Source: Myxococcales bacterium
GTDB lineage: Bacteria; Myxococcota_A; Polyangia; Polyangiales; Houyiibacteriaceae
Assembly (NCBI GenBank): GCA_019637115.1
Contig: JAHBWH010000043.1
Span: 1 to 50,831 of the forward strand
Reading direction: 5' to 3'
DNA: 50,831 bases
The notes beneath the pieces are model-generated. The model saw nothing but the letters and a program-made list of their open reading frames with translations. It was not told where the DNA came from and did not search any database. A program made the translations under genes and the position numbers. Numbering within the stretch: the first letter of the stretch is position 1; the number at the start of each line of letters is the position of its first letter. Of the stretch, positions 16,947 to 28,291 are shown in pieces.

Positions 16947-17474
16947 TCAGGCGCCGACGATCTCGCGGTACTCGCGGGTCTTCTCGACGTAATGCCGGGC
17001 GCCGGCGAGGATGCTCGCGCGCTCGTCGGGGCGCAGCTCGCGCTTCACCTTCGCCGGTGAGCCGAGCACCATCACGCCGCTCGGCACCACGGTGCGCGGC
17101 GTGAGCACGGCGCCCGCGCCGATGATGACGTCGCTGCCGACCTCCACGCCGTCCATCACGATGGCCCCCATGCCGACGAGGACGCGGTCGCCGAGCCGGC
17201 ACCCGTGGAGGATCACGCGGTGGCCGACCACGCAGTCCTCGCCGACGACGGTGGGTGTCCAGCCGTCGGTCGCGTGCACCACCGAGTTGTCCTGGATCGA
17301 CGTGCGCGCGCCGATGACGATGGGCTGGACGTCGCCGCGGAGCGTGGTGCCGAACCAGACGCTCGCCTCGGGGCCGACCTCGACGTCGCCGATCAGGCTG
17401 GTGTGCGGCGCGACGAAGGCGTCCTCCGCGATGCGGGGGCGTTGGCCTCGATAGGGGAGTAGGAGCGGCTTCAT
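16947..17474 (-). CDS. gamma-carbonic-anhydrase-like (left-handed beta-helix) protein
   Basis: A 175-residue hexapeptide-repeat protein of the gamma-carbonic anhydrase/YrdA/PaaY family. The repeated V-x-x-G-x-x-x pattern runs over residues 20-140. The three metal-ligand histidines are present at His67, His85 and His90 (VVHATD, VVGHRVILHGC), so it should bind Zn or Fe. Many bacterial members lack measurable anhydrase activity, so the true reaction is uncertain. It is cytoplasmic. Its ATG overlaps the stop of the vanZ-like gene (ATGA, 4 bases), which indicates translational coupling in the miaB-vanZ-like-carbonic-anhydrase-like transcription unit. Confidence 0.93.
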   Translation of the reverse strand: MKPLLLPYRGQRPRIAEDAFVAPHTSLIGDVEVGPEASVWFGTTLRGDVQPIVIGARTSIQDNSVVHATDGWTPTVVGEDCVVGHRVILHGCRLGDRVLVGMGAIVMDGVEVGSDVIIGAGAVLTPRTVVPSGVMVLGSPAKVKRELRPDERASILAGARHYVEKTREYREIVGA

Positions 17475-17893
17475 GTCCTGTCCTCGTTCGTCCGGAGGGC
17501 GCGCCGGTGGACGAGACCGCGTGTGACCGCGCCCGTCGCCGCGCCGAGGGTGTCCGCGACCAGATCCAGCAGCTCGGCGCTGCGTCCGGGCACGAAGGCC
17601 TGGTGGAGCTCGTCGCTCAGGCCCCACGCGGCCGCGACGAACGCGCCGAGCGCCAGCGTGCGCGCGGGCCGGCGATCGGGCCACGTCCGCAAGGTCGCGT
17701 GGGCGCAGAGGAACCCGAGGAGCGCGTAGACGAGGAAGTGCGCCCCCTTGTCCTTGAGCGGGAAGCTCGCGATCGCGGGCACGTCGATCGACACGGACGA
17801 GACCGCGAAGATGCCGCCCATCGCCAGGGCGGCCGGGAGCCACGCGAGCGCGACCTCCCGTCGGCGGGTGCGTCGCTGGTCGTCCGTGCTCAC
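17471..17893 (-). CDS. VanZ-like family membrane protein
   Basis: A 140-residue integral membrane protein with about four hydrophobic segments. It has the VanZ-like signature FPLKDKGAHFLVYALLGF early on and the SDELHQAFVPGRSAELLDLVADTLGA motif near the C-terminus. The family is named for teicoplanin resistance, but in most bacteria its role is unknown. It starts with GTG at 17893, 30 bases after miaB, and its stop overlaps the start of the next gene by 4 bases. Nothing suggests glycopeptide resistance here. Confidence 0.88.
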   Translation of the reverse strand: MSTDDQRRTRRREVALAWLPAALAMGGIFAVSSVSIDVPAIASFPLKDKGAHFLVYALLGFLCAHATLRTWPDRRPARTLALGAFVAAAWGLSDELHQAFVPGRSAELLDLVADTLGAATGAVTRGLVHRRALRTNEDRT

Positions 17894-17923
17894 GACGTCA
17901 CGGCCCCGCCGTTCGACCCGCGC

Positions 17924-19345
17924 TCACGCGCTCACCTCGAGCACCTTGAGCTTGCGCCGCTTCGGGCGCGGCTGCGGGCGCTCGGGGATCGACGCGCCAC
18001 GCATCGTGCCGAGCAGGCTGTGGTCGAAGGCGCGCTCGATGACGACGTCCACGAGCGTTCCGGTCGGGTCGACGCCGGCGGGCGCCTCGAGGTGCACGAT
18101 CTCGTGTCGCTCGCTGCGCCCGGTCCAGCGCGTCTCGCTCGCGTCGTTCGGCCCCTCGACCAGCACCTGCGTGGTCGCGCCCACGAGCCCCGCGAGGTGC
18201 GCGCGCTGCTGGCCCGCGATGACGTCGAAGAGCCGCTGCAGGCGCTCGTCCTTCACCGCCTCTGGGACGTCGTCGCCCAGGGCGAGCGCCGGCGTGTGGG
18301 GACGCGGCGAGTATTTGAAGCAGAACGCCGACACGAAGCCGGCCTCGCGCGCGAGGGAGAGCGTCTCCTCGAAGTCCTCGTCCGTCTCGCCCGGGAAGCC
18401 GACGATGAAGTCGGTCGAGAGCGTGAGGCCGGGGACCGCGCGGACGAGCTGACCGGTGCGCTCGAGGTACTCCGCGCGGGTGTAGCGGCGAGCCATGCGG
18501 CGCAGCGTCCGGTCCGAGCCAGACTGCACGGGGAGGTGGACGTGGCGCGGCAGGACGGGGAGCTCCGCGTGGGCGGCGATGAGCTCCTCGGTGAGGTGCC
18601 GCGGGTGGGGCGAGGTGTAGCGGAGGCGCGCGAGGGAGGGCACCTCGTCGGCGATGCGGCGGAGCAGGGCCGCGAAGCGCGAGCCCGAGGGCGCCACGCG
18701 GCTGCGGGGCTTTTGCGCGAGTTCGGTCGGGTCGTACCAGCTGTTGACCGTCTGACCGAGCAGCGTGATCTCGCGGACGCCGCCCTCGGCCATGCGCGCG
18801 ACCTCGCCGACGATCTCGGCTTCGGAGCGGTAGCGCTCGGCGCCGCGCGTCGTCGGCACGATGCAGAAGGTGCAGCGCTCGTCGCAGCCCTTCATCACCG
18901 TGACGAAGCCCATCACCTCGCCGCGCGGCCGCGCCATCAGGAATCGCGGCGCGTCGTCGTCGAAGACCGTCCGCGCGCGCGGAGGAGCGCCCGCCTCGTG
19001 CTCGCGGAGGAGGTCCGGGAGCTCGGGGATGTTGTCGGGCCCGATCACGAGATCGACGACCGGCGCGCGGCGGAGCAGGCGCTCGCCCTCTTGCTGAGCG
19101 ACGCAGCCCGCGACGGCGATCGCGACCCCGGGCCGCGCGTCCTTGAGCGGTCGCAGCGTGCCGAGGAGGCTCATCAGCTTGTGCTCGGCCTTCTCGCGGA
19201 CGCTGCACGTGTTGACGACCACGACGTCCGCGAGCATGGCGTCCTCGGTCGGCTCGTACCCGTCCTCGCGCAGCACCTCCTCGATGCGACGGGAGTCGTG
19301 CACGTTCATCTGACAGCCGAAGGTCTGGACGATGTAGCGCTTCAC
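17924..19345 (-). CDS. miaB: tRNA-2-methylthio-N6-dimethylallyladenosine synthase
   Basis: A 473-residue MiaB, a radical-SAM methylthiotransferase that converts i6A37 to ms2i6A37 in tRNAs reading UNN codons. The N-terminal cluster cysteines are Cys11 (QTFGCQMN), Cys47 (NTCSVREKAE) and Cys81 (VAGCVAQQEG). The radical-SAM CxxxCxxC is Cys154-Cys158-Cys161 (GCDERCTFC). A TRAM-type C-terminal domain follows from about residue 385, with a basic tail (RPKRRKLK). I prefer the GTG at 19345 because family members begin with M-K-x-Y-x-x-TFGCQMN and a TATCCG box lies 9 bases upstream; an in-frame GTG at 19369 is also possible. It is the first gene of the unit with the vanZ-like and carbonic-anhydrase-like genes. 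Confidence 0.97.
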   Translation of the reverse strand: MKRYIVQTFGCQMNVHDSRRIEEVLREDGYEPTEDAMLADVVVVNTCSVREKAEHKLMSLLGTLRPLKDARPGVAIAVAGCVAQQEGERLLRRAPVVDLVIGPDNIPELPDLLREHEAGAPPRARTVFDDDAPRFLMARPRGEVMGFVTVMKGCDERCTFCIVPTTRGAERYRSEAEIVGEVARMAEGGVREITLLGQTVNSWYDPTELAQKPRSRVAPSGSRFAALLRRIADEVPSLARLRYTSPHPRHLTEELIAAHAELPVLPRHVHLPVQSGSDRTLRRMARRYTRAEYLERTGQLVRAVPGLTLSTDFIVGFPGETDEDFEETLSLAREAGFVSAFCFKYSPRPHTPALALGDDVPEAVKDERLQRLFDVIAGQQRAHLAGLVGATTQVLVEGPNDASETRWTGRSERHEIVHLEAPAGVDPTGTLVDVVIERAFDHSLLGTMRGASIPERPQPRPKRRKLKVLEVSA

Positions 19346-19354
19346 GGAGCGGGA

Positions 19355-19360
19355 CGGATA
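19355..19360 (-). promoter_or_regulatory. putative -10 box of miaB
   Basis: TATCCG on the minus strand, 9 bases before the preferred GTG start. It would make the longer GTG start at 19369 lie upstream of the transcript. Confidence 0.25.
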
Positions 19361-19426
19361 GCACGCCACCGCTGCTCGGGCCCGCCGGTCGCTTTCAAGG
19401 CGCCCGTTCCGCTCGGAGAGGAGGCC

Positions 19427-22207
19427 TCAGAGCAGGCCGGGGCATTGCACGCCCTCGAGGTCGCGGATGGCCGCGCTCGGGTTGCAGTCGAAGTCGACCC
19501 CCTCACCCGTGCCGTCATCGTTCGCGACGACGCGGAACGCGAGCGGCTCGCCGACGTCGTCGGCCCCGAGCGCGTAGGTGAAGCGCAGCACGAGCGCGCC
19601 GCCGGGGAAGATCGTCCTCGGCGTGGCCAGCGTCGCCACGAGTGTGGGCGTCGGCCCGTCGGTGCGGTAGAGGGAGACGGGCATCCCGGCGGGGATGGCG
19701 CGCGTGCCGCGGTTCGAGACCACGGCGTCGATGATGATCTCTCGCGGGCACGCGTCGACGAAGACGCGCAGCGCGTCCACCCGGGGATCGCTCGCGTTCA
19801 GCGGCACCTCGCCCTGGCGGTTCGCCCGGAAGGTGTTGTGGGTCTCCCAGGGCCCGCGCGGGCGGGAGGGGATCGTCGCGTCGTCGCGGACGTTGTCGAT
19901 GTGATAGGCGAACTCGTTCCAGACCGTCCGTGTCCGCACCCAGCGGTCGAGCGCGTCCTGGTAGGCGAAGACCCCCGTGGTCCCGGTGCGGCACCACTCG
20001 GGACGGTCGCCAGCGGGCTCCGCGAAGCACTCGGGGTAGCGGTCCGGCCGGTGGATGCGCTCGCCCGACGCGGCCAAGAGGCCCATCGGGCGCGCGCAGT
20101 CGCGGTTGAATTCGTCGTTGTTGGCGGCGACGACGATGTTCGTCTGCCCATCTCCCGTCACGTCGACGATCACGGGATACTCGCTTGCCGTTCGCGTGGT
20201 GTTCGCGACCCGGAAGATCGGCGCGCCGCTCTGACCGTCGAAGACCATCAGCAGGCACTCGTCGTTGTAGACGACCTCGTTGCGCCCGTCGCCCTGGAAG
20301 TCGAAGACCGAGCTGCCCGTGCGGCTCGACGAGATGTCCTGCACGTAGACGCTCCAGAGCACGCCGTTGCCGCTGCCGCCGCTGCCCGCGAAGGCCGGGC
20401 AGGGCTCCACGTCGGTGCAGTCGACGCCGCGCGTGCAGGTGGGGATCCGCGGGCGCGTGCAGCCGGGCTGGTCGGCGTCCGGATCACCGACGCAGTCGAC
20501 GTCGAAGACCGTGTAACAGCCGCGGTCGGCGACGCCGATCTCCGCGTGACCGTCACCGTCGAAGTCGGCGACCGTCGGCGGACCGCCGCCGCCGCCGCCC
20601 GGCGCGCTCCAGCGGTGCAGCACGGCGCCGTCGTTGCCCGCGGCCACCGTCACCTGGCCGCCTCCGACCCAGACGACCTCCGGCGAGCCGCGCCGATCCC
20701 CGCCGACGATGTCGCCGAGCGCCGAGTACGACCCGAGATCCGCGGTCGACACGCCCGGGGTGCACCAGATCTGCTCGAGCGTCGTCGCCGCGAGCCGATA
20801 CGCGCAGCCGTGGCTGAGGATCTCGAGCGTCCCGTCGCCGTCGAGGTCGGCGACGCTCGCGTAAGCCGAGCCGCTCCCGATCGCCGCGATCGGATCGCCC
20901 GTCCGTGCGTCGAAGACCCGGCGGTCGAAGATCACCTGCACGTCTCCGTCGCCGCGGAGGTCGGCGACCACGGGCGCGATCTCGTTGCGGACACCGGTGC
21001 GGTGCCAACGGAAGCAGCCGTTCGCGTCCGCCGCCGGGTCGGCGCAGACCGAGAGGTTCTCCACGAGGCCGATGCCCGAGGCCGTCGGCACGACGATCTC
21101 GACGAGCCCGTCTGCGTCGACGTCCGCTAGCGCCACCTGCGCCCAGGCGAGCCCGGCGTGACGGGTGTTGGTGTAGAGGGTCTCCCCGGTGCGGCCGTCG
21201 AGGACGACGAGCGCGGCGCTCGAGGAGCCGCCCGTTCGATACGCGAGGAACGCGACGTTTGGGCTCCCGTCGCCCGTGAGGTCGGCGACCATCGGCGTCG
21301 CCGCGACGTGCACGTAACGCTGGCCGCCGATCGTCACGCCGTCCCAATGCCAGCGCAGCTCTGGCTCGAAGGCGCCGAAGTCACCCGGCCGGCGACACGT
21401 GACGTCGTCGGGGAACTCGTCCGCCACGCAGCGCCCGAGCGAGGGCTCGCAGTACTCGCCGAAGTCGCAGTCCGTGAAGCGCGTGCACGCCGCGCCGAGC
21501 GGGAAACACCGCCCGAACGAGCAGAGCTCGTCCTCCCCGCAGCAGGTGTCGAAGCCTTCGCCGCAGAGCATCGCCGCGCCGCAGTCCGGGACGCAGGTGT
21601 TCGCGGGACCACAGACGGGCGTCTCGCCGCTGCAGCAGAGCTCGCCCGCCTCGCCGCAGCGCGTGCCCCCTTCGCAGCTCGGCGCGCAGCGCTCGACGAG
21701 GGCGCAGCGTCCCCCCGCGTCGCACGAGGCGCCCGCGAAGCAGACCTCGTCGCCACCGCAACAGATCCGCGGTGACTCGCACCACTGCTCCGACTCACAG
21801 ACGCAGGAGTCCGCCTCGCAGGACTCGCCGTCGAGGCACGCCGCGCCCCCGTCGCAGGCGCACCGGTCGCCGTCGCATCGAGCGCTCGGGCAGGTGTGGA
21901 GGACGCGCATCATGTCGGCCTCGCAGCGGAAGAGGACGCCGCTCTGGCAGCGGATCGTCCCCGCTGCGCAGTCGTCGGCCACGCACCCGCCCGTGGCGTC
22001 GTCACAGCGCGAGCCGGACGGGCAACCGCGTCCGAGCCGGCAGTCGGTGGGCCCACCGTCCGGCGTCGAGCTGACCACGCACCGGCCGTCCACGCACGTC
22101 TCGCCGTCCGCGCAGTCGGTTCCGAGCTCGCACCGGGTCGGGGTCGCGCCCCCGCATGCGGTCAACAACATGATCACGAACGCCCCTACAGGCGCGGCGG
22201 TTCTCAT
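19427..22207 (-). CDS. surface lipoprotein with Cys-rich N-terminus and FG-GAP/VCBS repeats
   Basis: A 926-residue exported protein. A lipoprotein signal (APVGAFVIMLLTACGG, Cys18) is followed by about 240 residues very rich in cysteine (CADGETCVDGRC, CCGGDEVC), resembling the dickkopf/EGF-like regions common in myxobacterial surface proteins. At least seven FG-GAP/VCBS repeats come next, with Ca-binding-type loops (DLTGDGSPNVAF, DVDADGLVEIVV, DLDGDGTLEILS, DFDGDGHAEIGV, DVTGDGQTNIVV); these probably form a beta-propeller. The last 120 residues look like a CARDB-type beta-sandwich. Adhesion or ligand binding at the surface is likely. No enzyme motif is seen. The ATG at 22207 has no clear Shine-Dalgarno sequence. 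Confidence 0.85.
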   Translation of the reverse strand: MRTAAPVGAFVIMLLTACGGATPTRCELGTDCADGETCVDGRCVVSSTPDGGPTDCRLGRGCPSGSRCDDATGGCVADDCAAGTIRCQSGVLFRCEADMMRVLHTCPSARCDGDRCACDGGAACLDGESCEADSCVCESEQWCESPRICCGGDEVCFAGASCDAGGRCALVERCAPSCEGGTRCGEAGELCCSGETPVCGPANTCVPDCGAAMLCGEGFDTCCGEDELCSFGRCFPLGAACTRFTDCDFGEYCEPSLGRCVADEFPDDVTCRRPGDFGAFEPELRWHWDGVTIGGQRYVHVAATPMVADLTGDGSPNVAFLAYRTGGSSSAALVVLDGRTGETLYTNTRHAGLAWAQVALADVDADGLVEIVVPTASGIGLVENLSVCADPAADANGCFRWHRTGVRNEIAPVVADLRGDGDVQVIFDRRVFDARTGDPIAAIGSGSAYASVADLDGDGTLEILSHGCAYRLAATTLEQIWCTPGVSTADLGSYSALGDIVGGDRRGSPEVVWVGGGQVTVAAGNDGAVLHRWSAPGGGGGGPPTVADFDGDGHAEIGVADRGCYTVFDVDCVGDPDADQPGCTRPRIPTCTRGVDCTDVEPCPAFAGSGGSGNGVLWSVYVQDISSSRTGSSVFDFQGDGRNEVVYNDECLLMVFDGQSGAPIFRVANTTRTASEYPVIVDVTGDGQTNIVVAANNDEFNRDCARPMGLLAASGERIHRPDRYPECFAEPAGDRPEWCRTGTTGVFAYQDALDRWVRTRTVWNEFAYHIDNVRDDATIPSRPRGPWETHNTFRANRQGEVPLNASDPRVDALRVFVDACPREIIIDAVVSNRGTRAIPAGMPVSLYRTDGPTPTLVATLATPRTIFPGGALVLRFTYALGADDVGEPLAFRVVANDDGTGEGVDFDCNPSAAIRDLEGVQCPGLL

Positions 22208-22278
22208 GAGGTTAGAATGTTTTCTTGGGGCGTGAATTGCAATGGCGCGCGGCGTCGGCGGACCACGCCCCGCGGGCG

Positions 22279-23820
22279 TTACGCTCGATCGGGCGCGAGG
22301 GGGAGGGTGAAGCCAACGATGGCGCCGCCGTCCGGGGCGTTGCTGGCGAAGGCCCGGCCGCCATGGGCGAGGGCGATGTGCTTCACGAGCGCGAGGCCGA
22401 TCCCCGACCCGCGGACGTGGCGGTCGCGTCGAGAGCGGTAGAAGCGCTCGAAGATGCGACGCTCGGCGTCGGGCGCGATGCCGGGCCCATGGTCGCGTAC
22501 GCGGACCTGGACGTAGTCGCGCACGTGCTCGAGCGTGACCTCGATGGGCGTCCGGCCGCCGTACTTCACCGCGTTGTCGAGCAGGTTGACGAGCGCGAGC
22601 ACGACCGCCTGCTCGTCGACCATCACCTCGGGGAGCTCGCCCTTCACCTCGAGGGTCACGTCGACGCCTTCGCGCTCGACGCGATAACGGAAGGTCTCGA
22701 GCCCCTGCGCCACGATCTCTGCGAGGTCGGCGCGCTCGAACGCGTAGCGCTGGCGGCCACGCTCGAGGGCCGAGAAGTCGAGGACGTTCTCGATCAAGGT
22801 CGAGAGGCGCTCGGACTCGCGCACGATGATCTCGAGGTATTGTTTCCGCTTCTCCTCGCTGCGGACGCGCTCGCTCATGAGCATCTCGCCGAACATCCGA
22901 ACGACCGAGAGGGGGGTCTTGAGCTCGTGCGAGACGTTCGCGATGAAATCGCCCTTGAGGTCGTTGAGGCGCCGCTCCTTCTGCGCCGCGTAGAGCAAGA
23001 AGCCCACCCCGACCAGGATGACGGCGAACGCGACCGCGATGAGGCCCAGGTCGGTCGCGCGGCGGCTGCGCCCCTGTCGCTCGAGCATTGGGGCCTGTTT
23101 GGGCGCGACCTGGAGCCGCCAGTTGTAGAGCGTCGTGGGGAACCGGTGGCCGACGAGGTAGTCGCCCGCGTTCTGGAGGCTCGGCCCGTAGACGCGGCGG
23201 TTGGCTTCGTCGACGACGTTGTATTGGCGTTTGCCCTCGTCGGTCGCGAAGAGCGTCGGGAGGAAGTCGCGCGTGATGAGCTCGGTGTCGTGCAGGAGCA
23301 CGAGATAGCGGCGTTGGCCGCGCACGGAGTAGGCCACGTAGCTCGCGAGGTGGCTCTGGTCGCCGAGGGTCCGGTGCAGGTGCTTGAGGCGATCGAGGCT
23401 GAGCCGCTCGAGCTCGAGCTCGACCAGCAGGCGCTCCTCGAAGAGCTTCCGCTGCTCGTGTCCGGCGCTCGCGTCGCCGCGGTGCGCGTGCGCGAGCACG
23501 TTGCCCGTGTCGTCGACGATGAGCACCGAGCGCACGCTCGGGGTGAGCCGTCGCGCGTTTGGGAGCCACTTCGTCTCCACGGACGAGGGCTCCGTGATGT
23601 CGACGAGCTGCCTCACCGCGTTGTCCTGGCCGATGATGTACTGCTCGACGGTCTCGACCTTCTCGCGGACGAGCAGGAGCGTGTTCTCGGCGATCGTCTG
23701 CTCGCCCAGGCGCGTGAAGCGCGACGCCGTCACCCACGCGTAATAGCCGAGGATGCCCGCCGCGATCGCGATCGCGGGGAGCAGCACGAAGTAGATGACG
23801 CGCTGCCGCCAGGGGCTCAT
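22279..23820 (-). CDS. membrane sensor histidine kinase
   Basis: A 513-residue HisKA/HATPase kinase. TM1 is at about 7-27 (VIYFVLLPAIAIAAGILGYY). A periplasmic sensor region of about 215 residues follows, then TM2 at about 243-266 (LGLIAVAFAVILVGVGFLL). The dimerisation/phosphoacceptor domain has His298 in NVSHELKTPLS, and the ATPase domain shows VNLLDNAVKYGG, DHGPGIAP and GSGIGLALVKH. No HAMP domain is obvious between TM2 and HisKA. No response regulator lies nearby, so it is an orphan kinase. The ATG at 23820 begins just before TM1 and has TATGTT 8 bases upstream; the frame extends to 23967, but that extension lacks features. Confidence 0.94.
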   Translation of the reverse strand: MSPWRQRVIYFVLLPAIAIAAGILGYYAWVTASRFTRLGEQTIAENTLLLVREKVETVEQYIIGQDNAVRQLVDITEPSSVETKWLPNARRLTPSVRSVLIVDDTGNVLAHAHRGDASAGHEQRKLFEERLLVELELERLSLDRLKHLHRTLGDQSHLASYVAYSVRGQRRYLVLLHDTELITRDFLPTLFATDEGKRQYNVVDEANRRVYGPSLQNAGDYLVGHRFPTTLYNWRLQVAPKQAPMLERQGRSRRATDLGLIAVAFAVILVGVGFLLYAAQKERRLNDLKGDFIANVSHELKTPLSVVRMFGEMLMSERVRSEEKRKQYLEIIVRESERLSTLIENVLDFSALERGRQRYAFERADLAEIVAQGLETFRYRVEREGVDVTLEVKGELPEVMVDEQAVVLALVNLLDNAVKYGGRTPIEVTLEHVRDYVQVRVRDHGPGIAPDAERRIFERFYRSRRDRHVRGSGIGLALVKHIALAHGGRAFASNAPDGGAIVGFTLPLAPDRA

Positions 23821-23828
23821 CGAGGCGG

Positions 23829-23834
23829 AACATA
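23829..23834 (-). promoter_or_regulatory. putative -10 box of the sensor kinase gene
   Basis: TATGTT on the minus strand, 8 bases before the ATG at 23820. There is no Shine-Dalgarno sequence. Confidence 0.4.
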
Positions 23835-23924
23835 GCAGCCCGTCTCGGCGCTGGGCGGAACCGCGCACGAACGCGCCGCACGATCGCGGACGATCCCGCT
23901 GGCGGGGGGAAACCGACACACGAA

Positions 23925-23983
23925 CGCGCGAACAACGAACGCATGAGCGCGCGAACAACGAACGCATGAACGCGCGAACGCCG
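23925..23983. repeat. tandem repeat, 2.5 units of 23 bp
   Basis: Two near-identical 23-bp units (23925-23947 and 23948-23970, differing only in the last base) are followed by a partial third unit to about 23983. They lie between the sensor kinase start and the 3' end of lon. Confidence 0.9.
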
Positions 23984-24000
23984 AGCCCGGGGGCTCGGCG
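23979..24000 (-). terminator. strong hairpin at the 3' end of lon
   Basis: The perfect 10-bp arms CGCCGAGCCC (23979-23988) and GGGCTCGGCG (23991-24000) have a 2-base centre and sit 31 bases past the lon stop codon. There is no real T-run, so intrinsic termination is only probable. Confidence 0.5.
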
Positions 24001-24030
24001 TCCGTGCGTTGCGTCAGCGAGGTCGGCGCG

Positions 24031-26445
<2,415 letters not shown>

Positions 26446-26509
26446 GTGCCGCCTGGGGAACGCGGCGGCATCCTTGAACGATTCGGACGTCCGCGCTCCA
26501 ACCTGGGCG

Positions 26510-26538
26510 AACATAGTCATACCGTCGTTTTACTGCAA
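26510..26538 (-). promoter_or_regulatory. lon promoter, sigma70-like
   Basis: On the minus strand, -35 TTGCAG (26538-26533), a 17-base spacer and -10 TATGTT (26515-26510). Transcription would begin near 26503, giving a leader of about 58 bases before the ATG at 26445. This is the best two-box promoter found in the window. No heat-shock CIRCE-type inverted repeat is visible beside it. Confidence 0.6.
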
Positions 26539-26848
26539 CAGCGCCGAGAGCAGGGCACCACGAGCGAGGGCTCTCGGCGCCGGCCAGTTCGCTGGCGCGC
26601 GCAAGGCGTTGGCTCGCGGTGGCGTCCGCGAGCGGGATCATCTCGTCGAGCCTCGCGCGATGCAGGTCAAGGCTTGGCTTGGCGCGCGGGCGGAATCGAT
26701 TCGTCTTCGCTCCGGACGGGCCGTGAGGAGCCGCTCTGCCGCTCGCGACCCAAAGGCGCGCAGCCGGAGGGGCCGCGGGGCTTCGTACCCCGTAGGGTTC
26801 GAGGAAGCTGAACCTCCGACGGCCAGGTGGTGGTGAGTGAGCGCTCGA
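26539..26848. other. gene-free stretch containing structured element, copy A
   Basis: No gene is seen. Around 26762-26822 there is a GC-rich segment with a small hairpin (CGGGG-CTTCGTA-CCCCG), followed by GTAGGG and then GAGGAAGCTGAAC. The same order of motifs recurs at about 47200-47275 beyond the DUF2062 gene. The two look like copies of one dispersed element. Confidence 0.5.
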
Positions 26849-28060
26849 TCAGCGTTCGTCCCAGGCGATCTCCGCCAAGGCGGCCCCCGAGCGGTGGAAG
26901 CTCTTGACCGTGAAGCGGATGCGCTCGACCTGAGTGGCCGAGAGATCGTGGCTCACCCACTCTGGGCTCGGGGAGAAGTCGAACTCTCCCTCGGTCTCGA
27001 AGACCTTGGTGCCCGCGGCGTCGTAGAGCTCCAGGGCGTATTCCTTCACCGCGCGATCGTTGTACTGCCGGTTGTGGCCGTTGAGGATCCGGAGCTGGCG
27101 CATGTCGCGCGGCGGCGAGAGGCGCGCTTCGAGCCAGCCGGTCTGCCCGTCGTTTAGGAGCCACTCGGTGTTGGGGTCCTCGTCGAACACCCGATCGGGC
27201 CCGAACTGCGGGTCGTTGCGGAAGTGCGCGCTCGCGCTGGCGGTCACCGTCCGAGGCGTCCGAATCGCGAAGTAGGCGAGCACGACCGCGAGGAGGAGCG
27301 CGAGCGAGGATGTCGCGATGCGCTGCGCGACGCGCCACCGGACCTGCGTCGGGCTGTAGGTGGTCGGGGTGAGCGCGCGATCGGCGTCGGCCCGCGCGCG
27401 GAAGAGCTCCTTGTAGAGCTCCGCGTGGGTGGCGCTCACGGCCGCGTCGAGCTCGGGGAGGGGCTGGCGTCCGAGCTGGAGGACGCGCGAGAGGCTCTCG
27501 ACCCGCTCGCCGCTCATGCCGCGCGCGCCGAGCACGGCCGCCCAGGCCCCGGAGGCAGATGGCAGGTCGGTCGCGGCAGCTTCCGTGGGAGCGTCGGCCG
27601 CCGGAACCGCGCGGGCGTCGGTCGCGGCGTCCTCAGGCGGGGCGGCGTCGAGCGCGGCGTCCTCGGGCGGCGCGGCGTCGATCGTGGCGTCCTCGGACTG
27701 CGCCAAGGCGTCGCTCGCGGCTTCCGGCACGGCCGGGGCATCGGCCGCGGCGCCTGAGCTGGCGTCGAGGCCCTCCCCGTCGGCGACGAGAGCACGCTCG
27801 CGTGCGGCGACCTGATTGGGGCGCACCTCGTCGCGCAGACGCTCTGCCGCTTCGAGCGTCCGCTCCAGGGCGTCGACGGCCAGCCGGAGGCCCTCGGCCG
27901 CGTGGCCGTTGGACCAGAGCGCCTCGGCGGCGTCAGCGCGTTGTCGCCCGAGCCCGAGCGCTTGGCCGACGGCCTCCCGACGGGCCGCGGGGCGTTGGCG
28001 CGCCTCCTCGGCGACCTGGGTCAAGAGGAAGAGCTCTCGAAGGCGCGCGATCGCAGACAT
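26849..28060 (-). CDS. membrane protein with C-terminal discoidin-like domain
   Basis: A 403-residue protein. Residues 1-95 are helical and charged (LRELFLLTQVAEEARQRP). A low-complexity Ala/Asp/Pro linker with repeated DAAPPEDA follows (about 105-165), then another helical stretch, one membrane segment near 257-277 (SSLALLLAVVLAYFAI) and a C-terminal domain of about 125 residues. That domain resembles the discoidin/F5-8 type C or galactose-binding-like fold (DEDPNTEWLLNDGQTGWLEARL; MRQLRILNGHN). The topology suggests a cytoplasmic N-terminal half and an external carbohydrate-binding domain. The ATG at 28060 was chosen because the much longer open frame to 28678 is antisense to obg. It is divergent from obg. 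Confidence 0.75.
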   Translation of the reverse strand: MSAIARLRELFLLTQVAEEARQRPAARREAVGQALGLGRQRADAAEALWSNGHAAEGLRLAVDALERTLEAAERLRDEVRPNQVAARERALVADGEGLDASSGAAADAPAVPEAASDALAQSEDATIDAAPPEDAALDAAPPEDAATDARAVPAADAPTEAAATDLPSASGAWAAVLGARGMSGERVESLSRVLQLGRQPLPELDAAVSATHAELYKELFRARADADRALTPTTYSPTQVRWRVAQRIATSSLALLLAVVLAYFAIRTPRTVTASASAHFRNDPQFGPDRVFDEDPNTEWLLNDGQTGWLEARLSPPRDMRQLRILNGHNRQYNDRAVKEYALELYDAAGTKVFETEGEFDFSPSPEWVSHDLSATQVERIRFTVKSFHRSGAALAEIAWDER

Positions 28061-28070
28061 GCGCGGCCTG

Positions 28071-28076
28071 CTTATC
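28071..28076 (-). promoter_or_regulatory. putative -10 box of the discoidin-like gene
   Basis: GATAAG on the minus strand, 10 bases before the ATG at 28060. It is a weaker member of the recurring pattern. Confidence 0.25.
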
Positions 28077-28291
28077 ACAACGGCGGCGCCCGCGCATGAG
28101 CGCGCCAAACCTGGCGTCGCGGGGTCGCGGGGCCGCCGGGAACCCCGCCCACATGATCCGACGACGTGCCGTGGGTGACCGCGCGTTCTTCGTGCGGCCG
28201 TCGTCGGCGCCTCAGCGGGAAGCCGAGGCGCACCTCGACGAGCCGTGAGGTCGTCTTGCTCATCGGATGGCGCGCGGTACATGGGGGGGTC

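Noticed and set aside
17507-21130. 1207-codon plus-strand ORF opposite vanZ-like, miaB and the FG-GAP gene
   Set aside because: It is highly charged with no recognisable domain and lies fully antisense to genes with clear family motifs.
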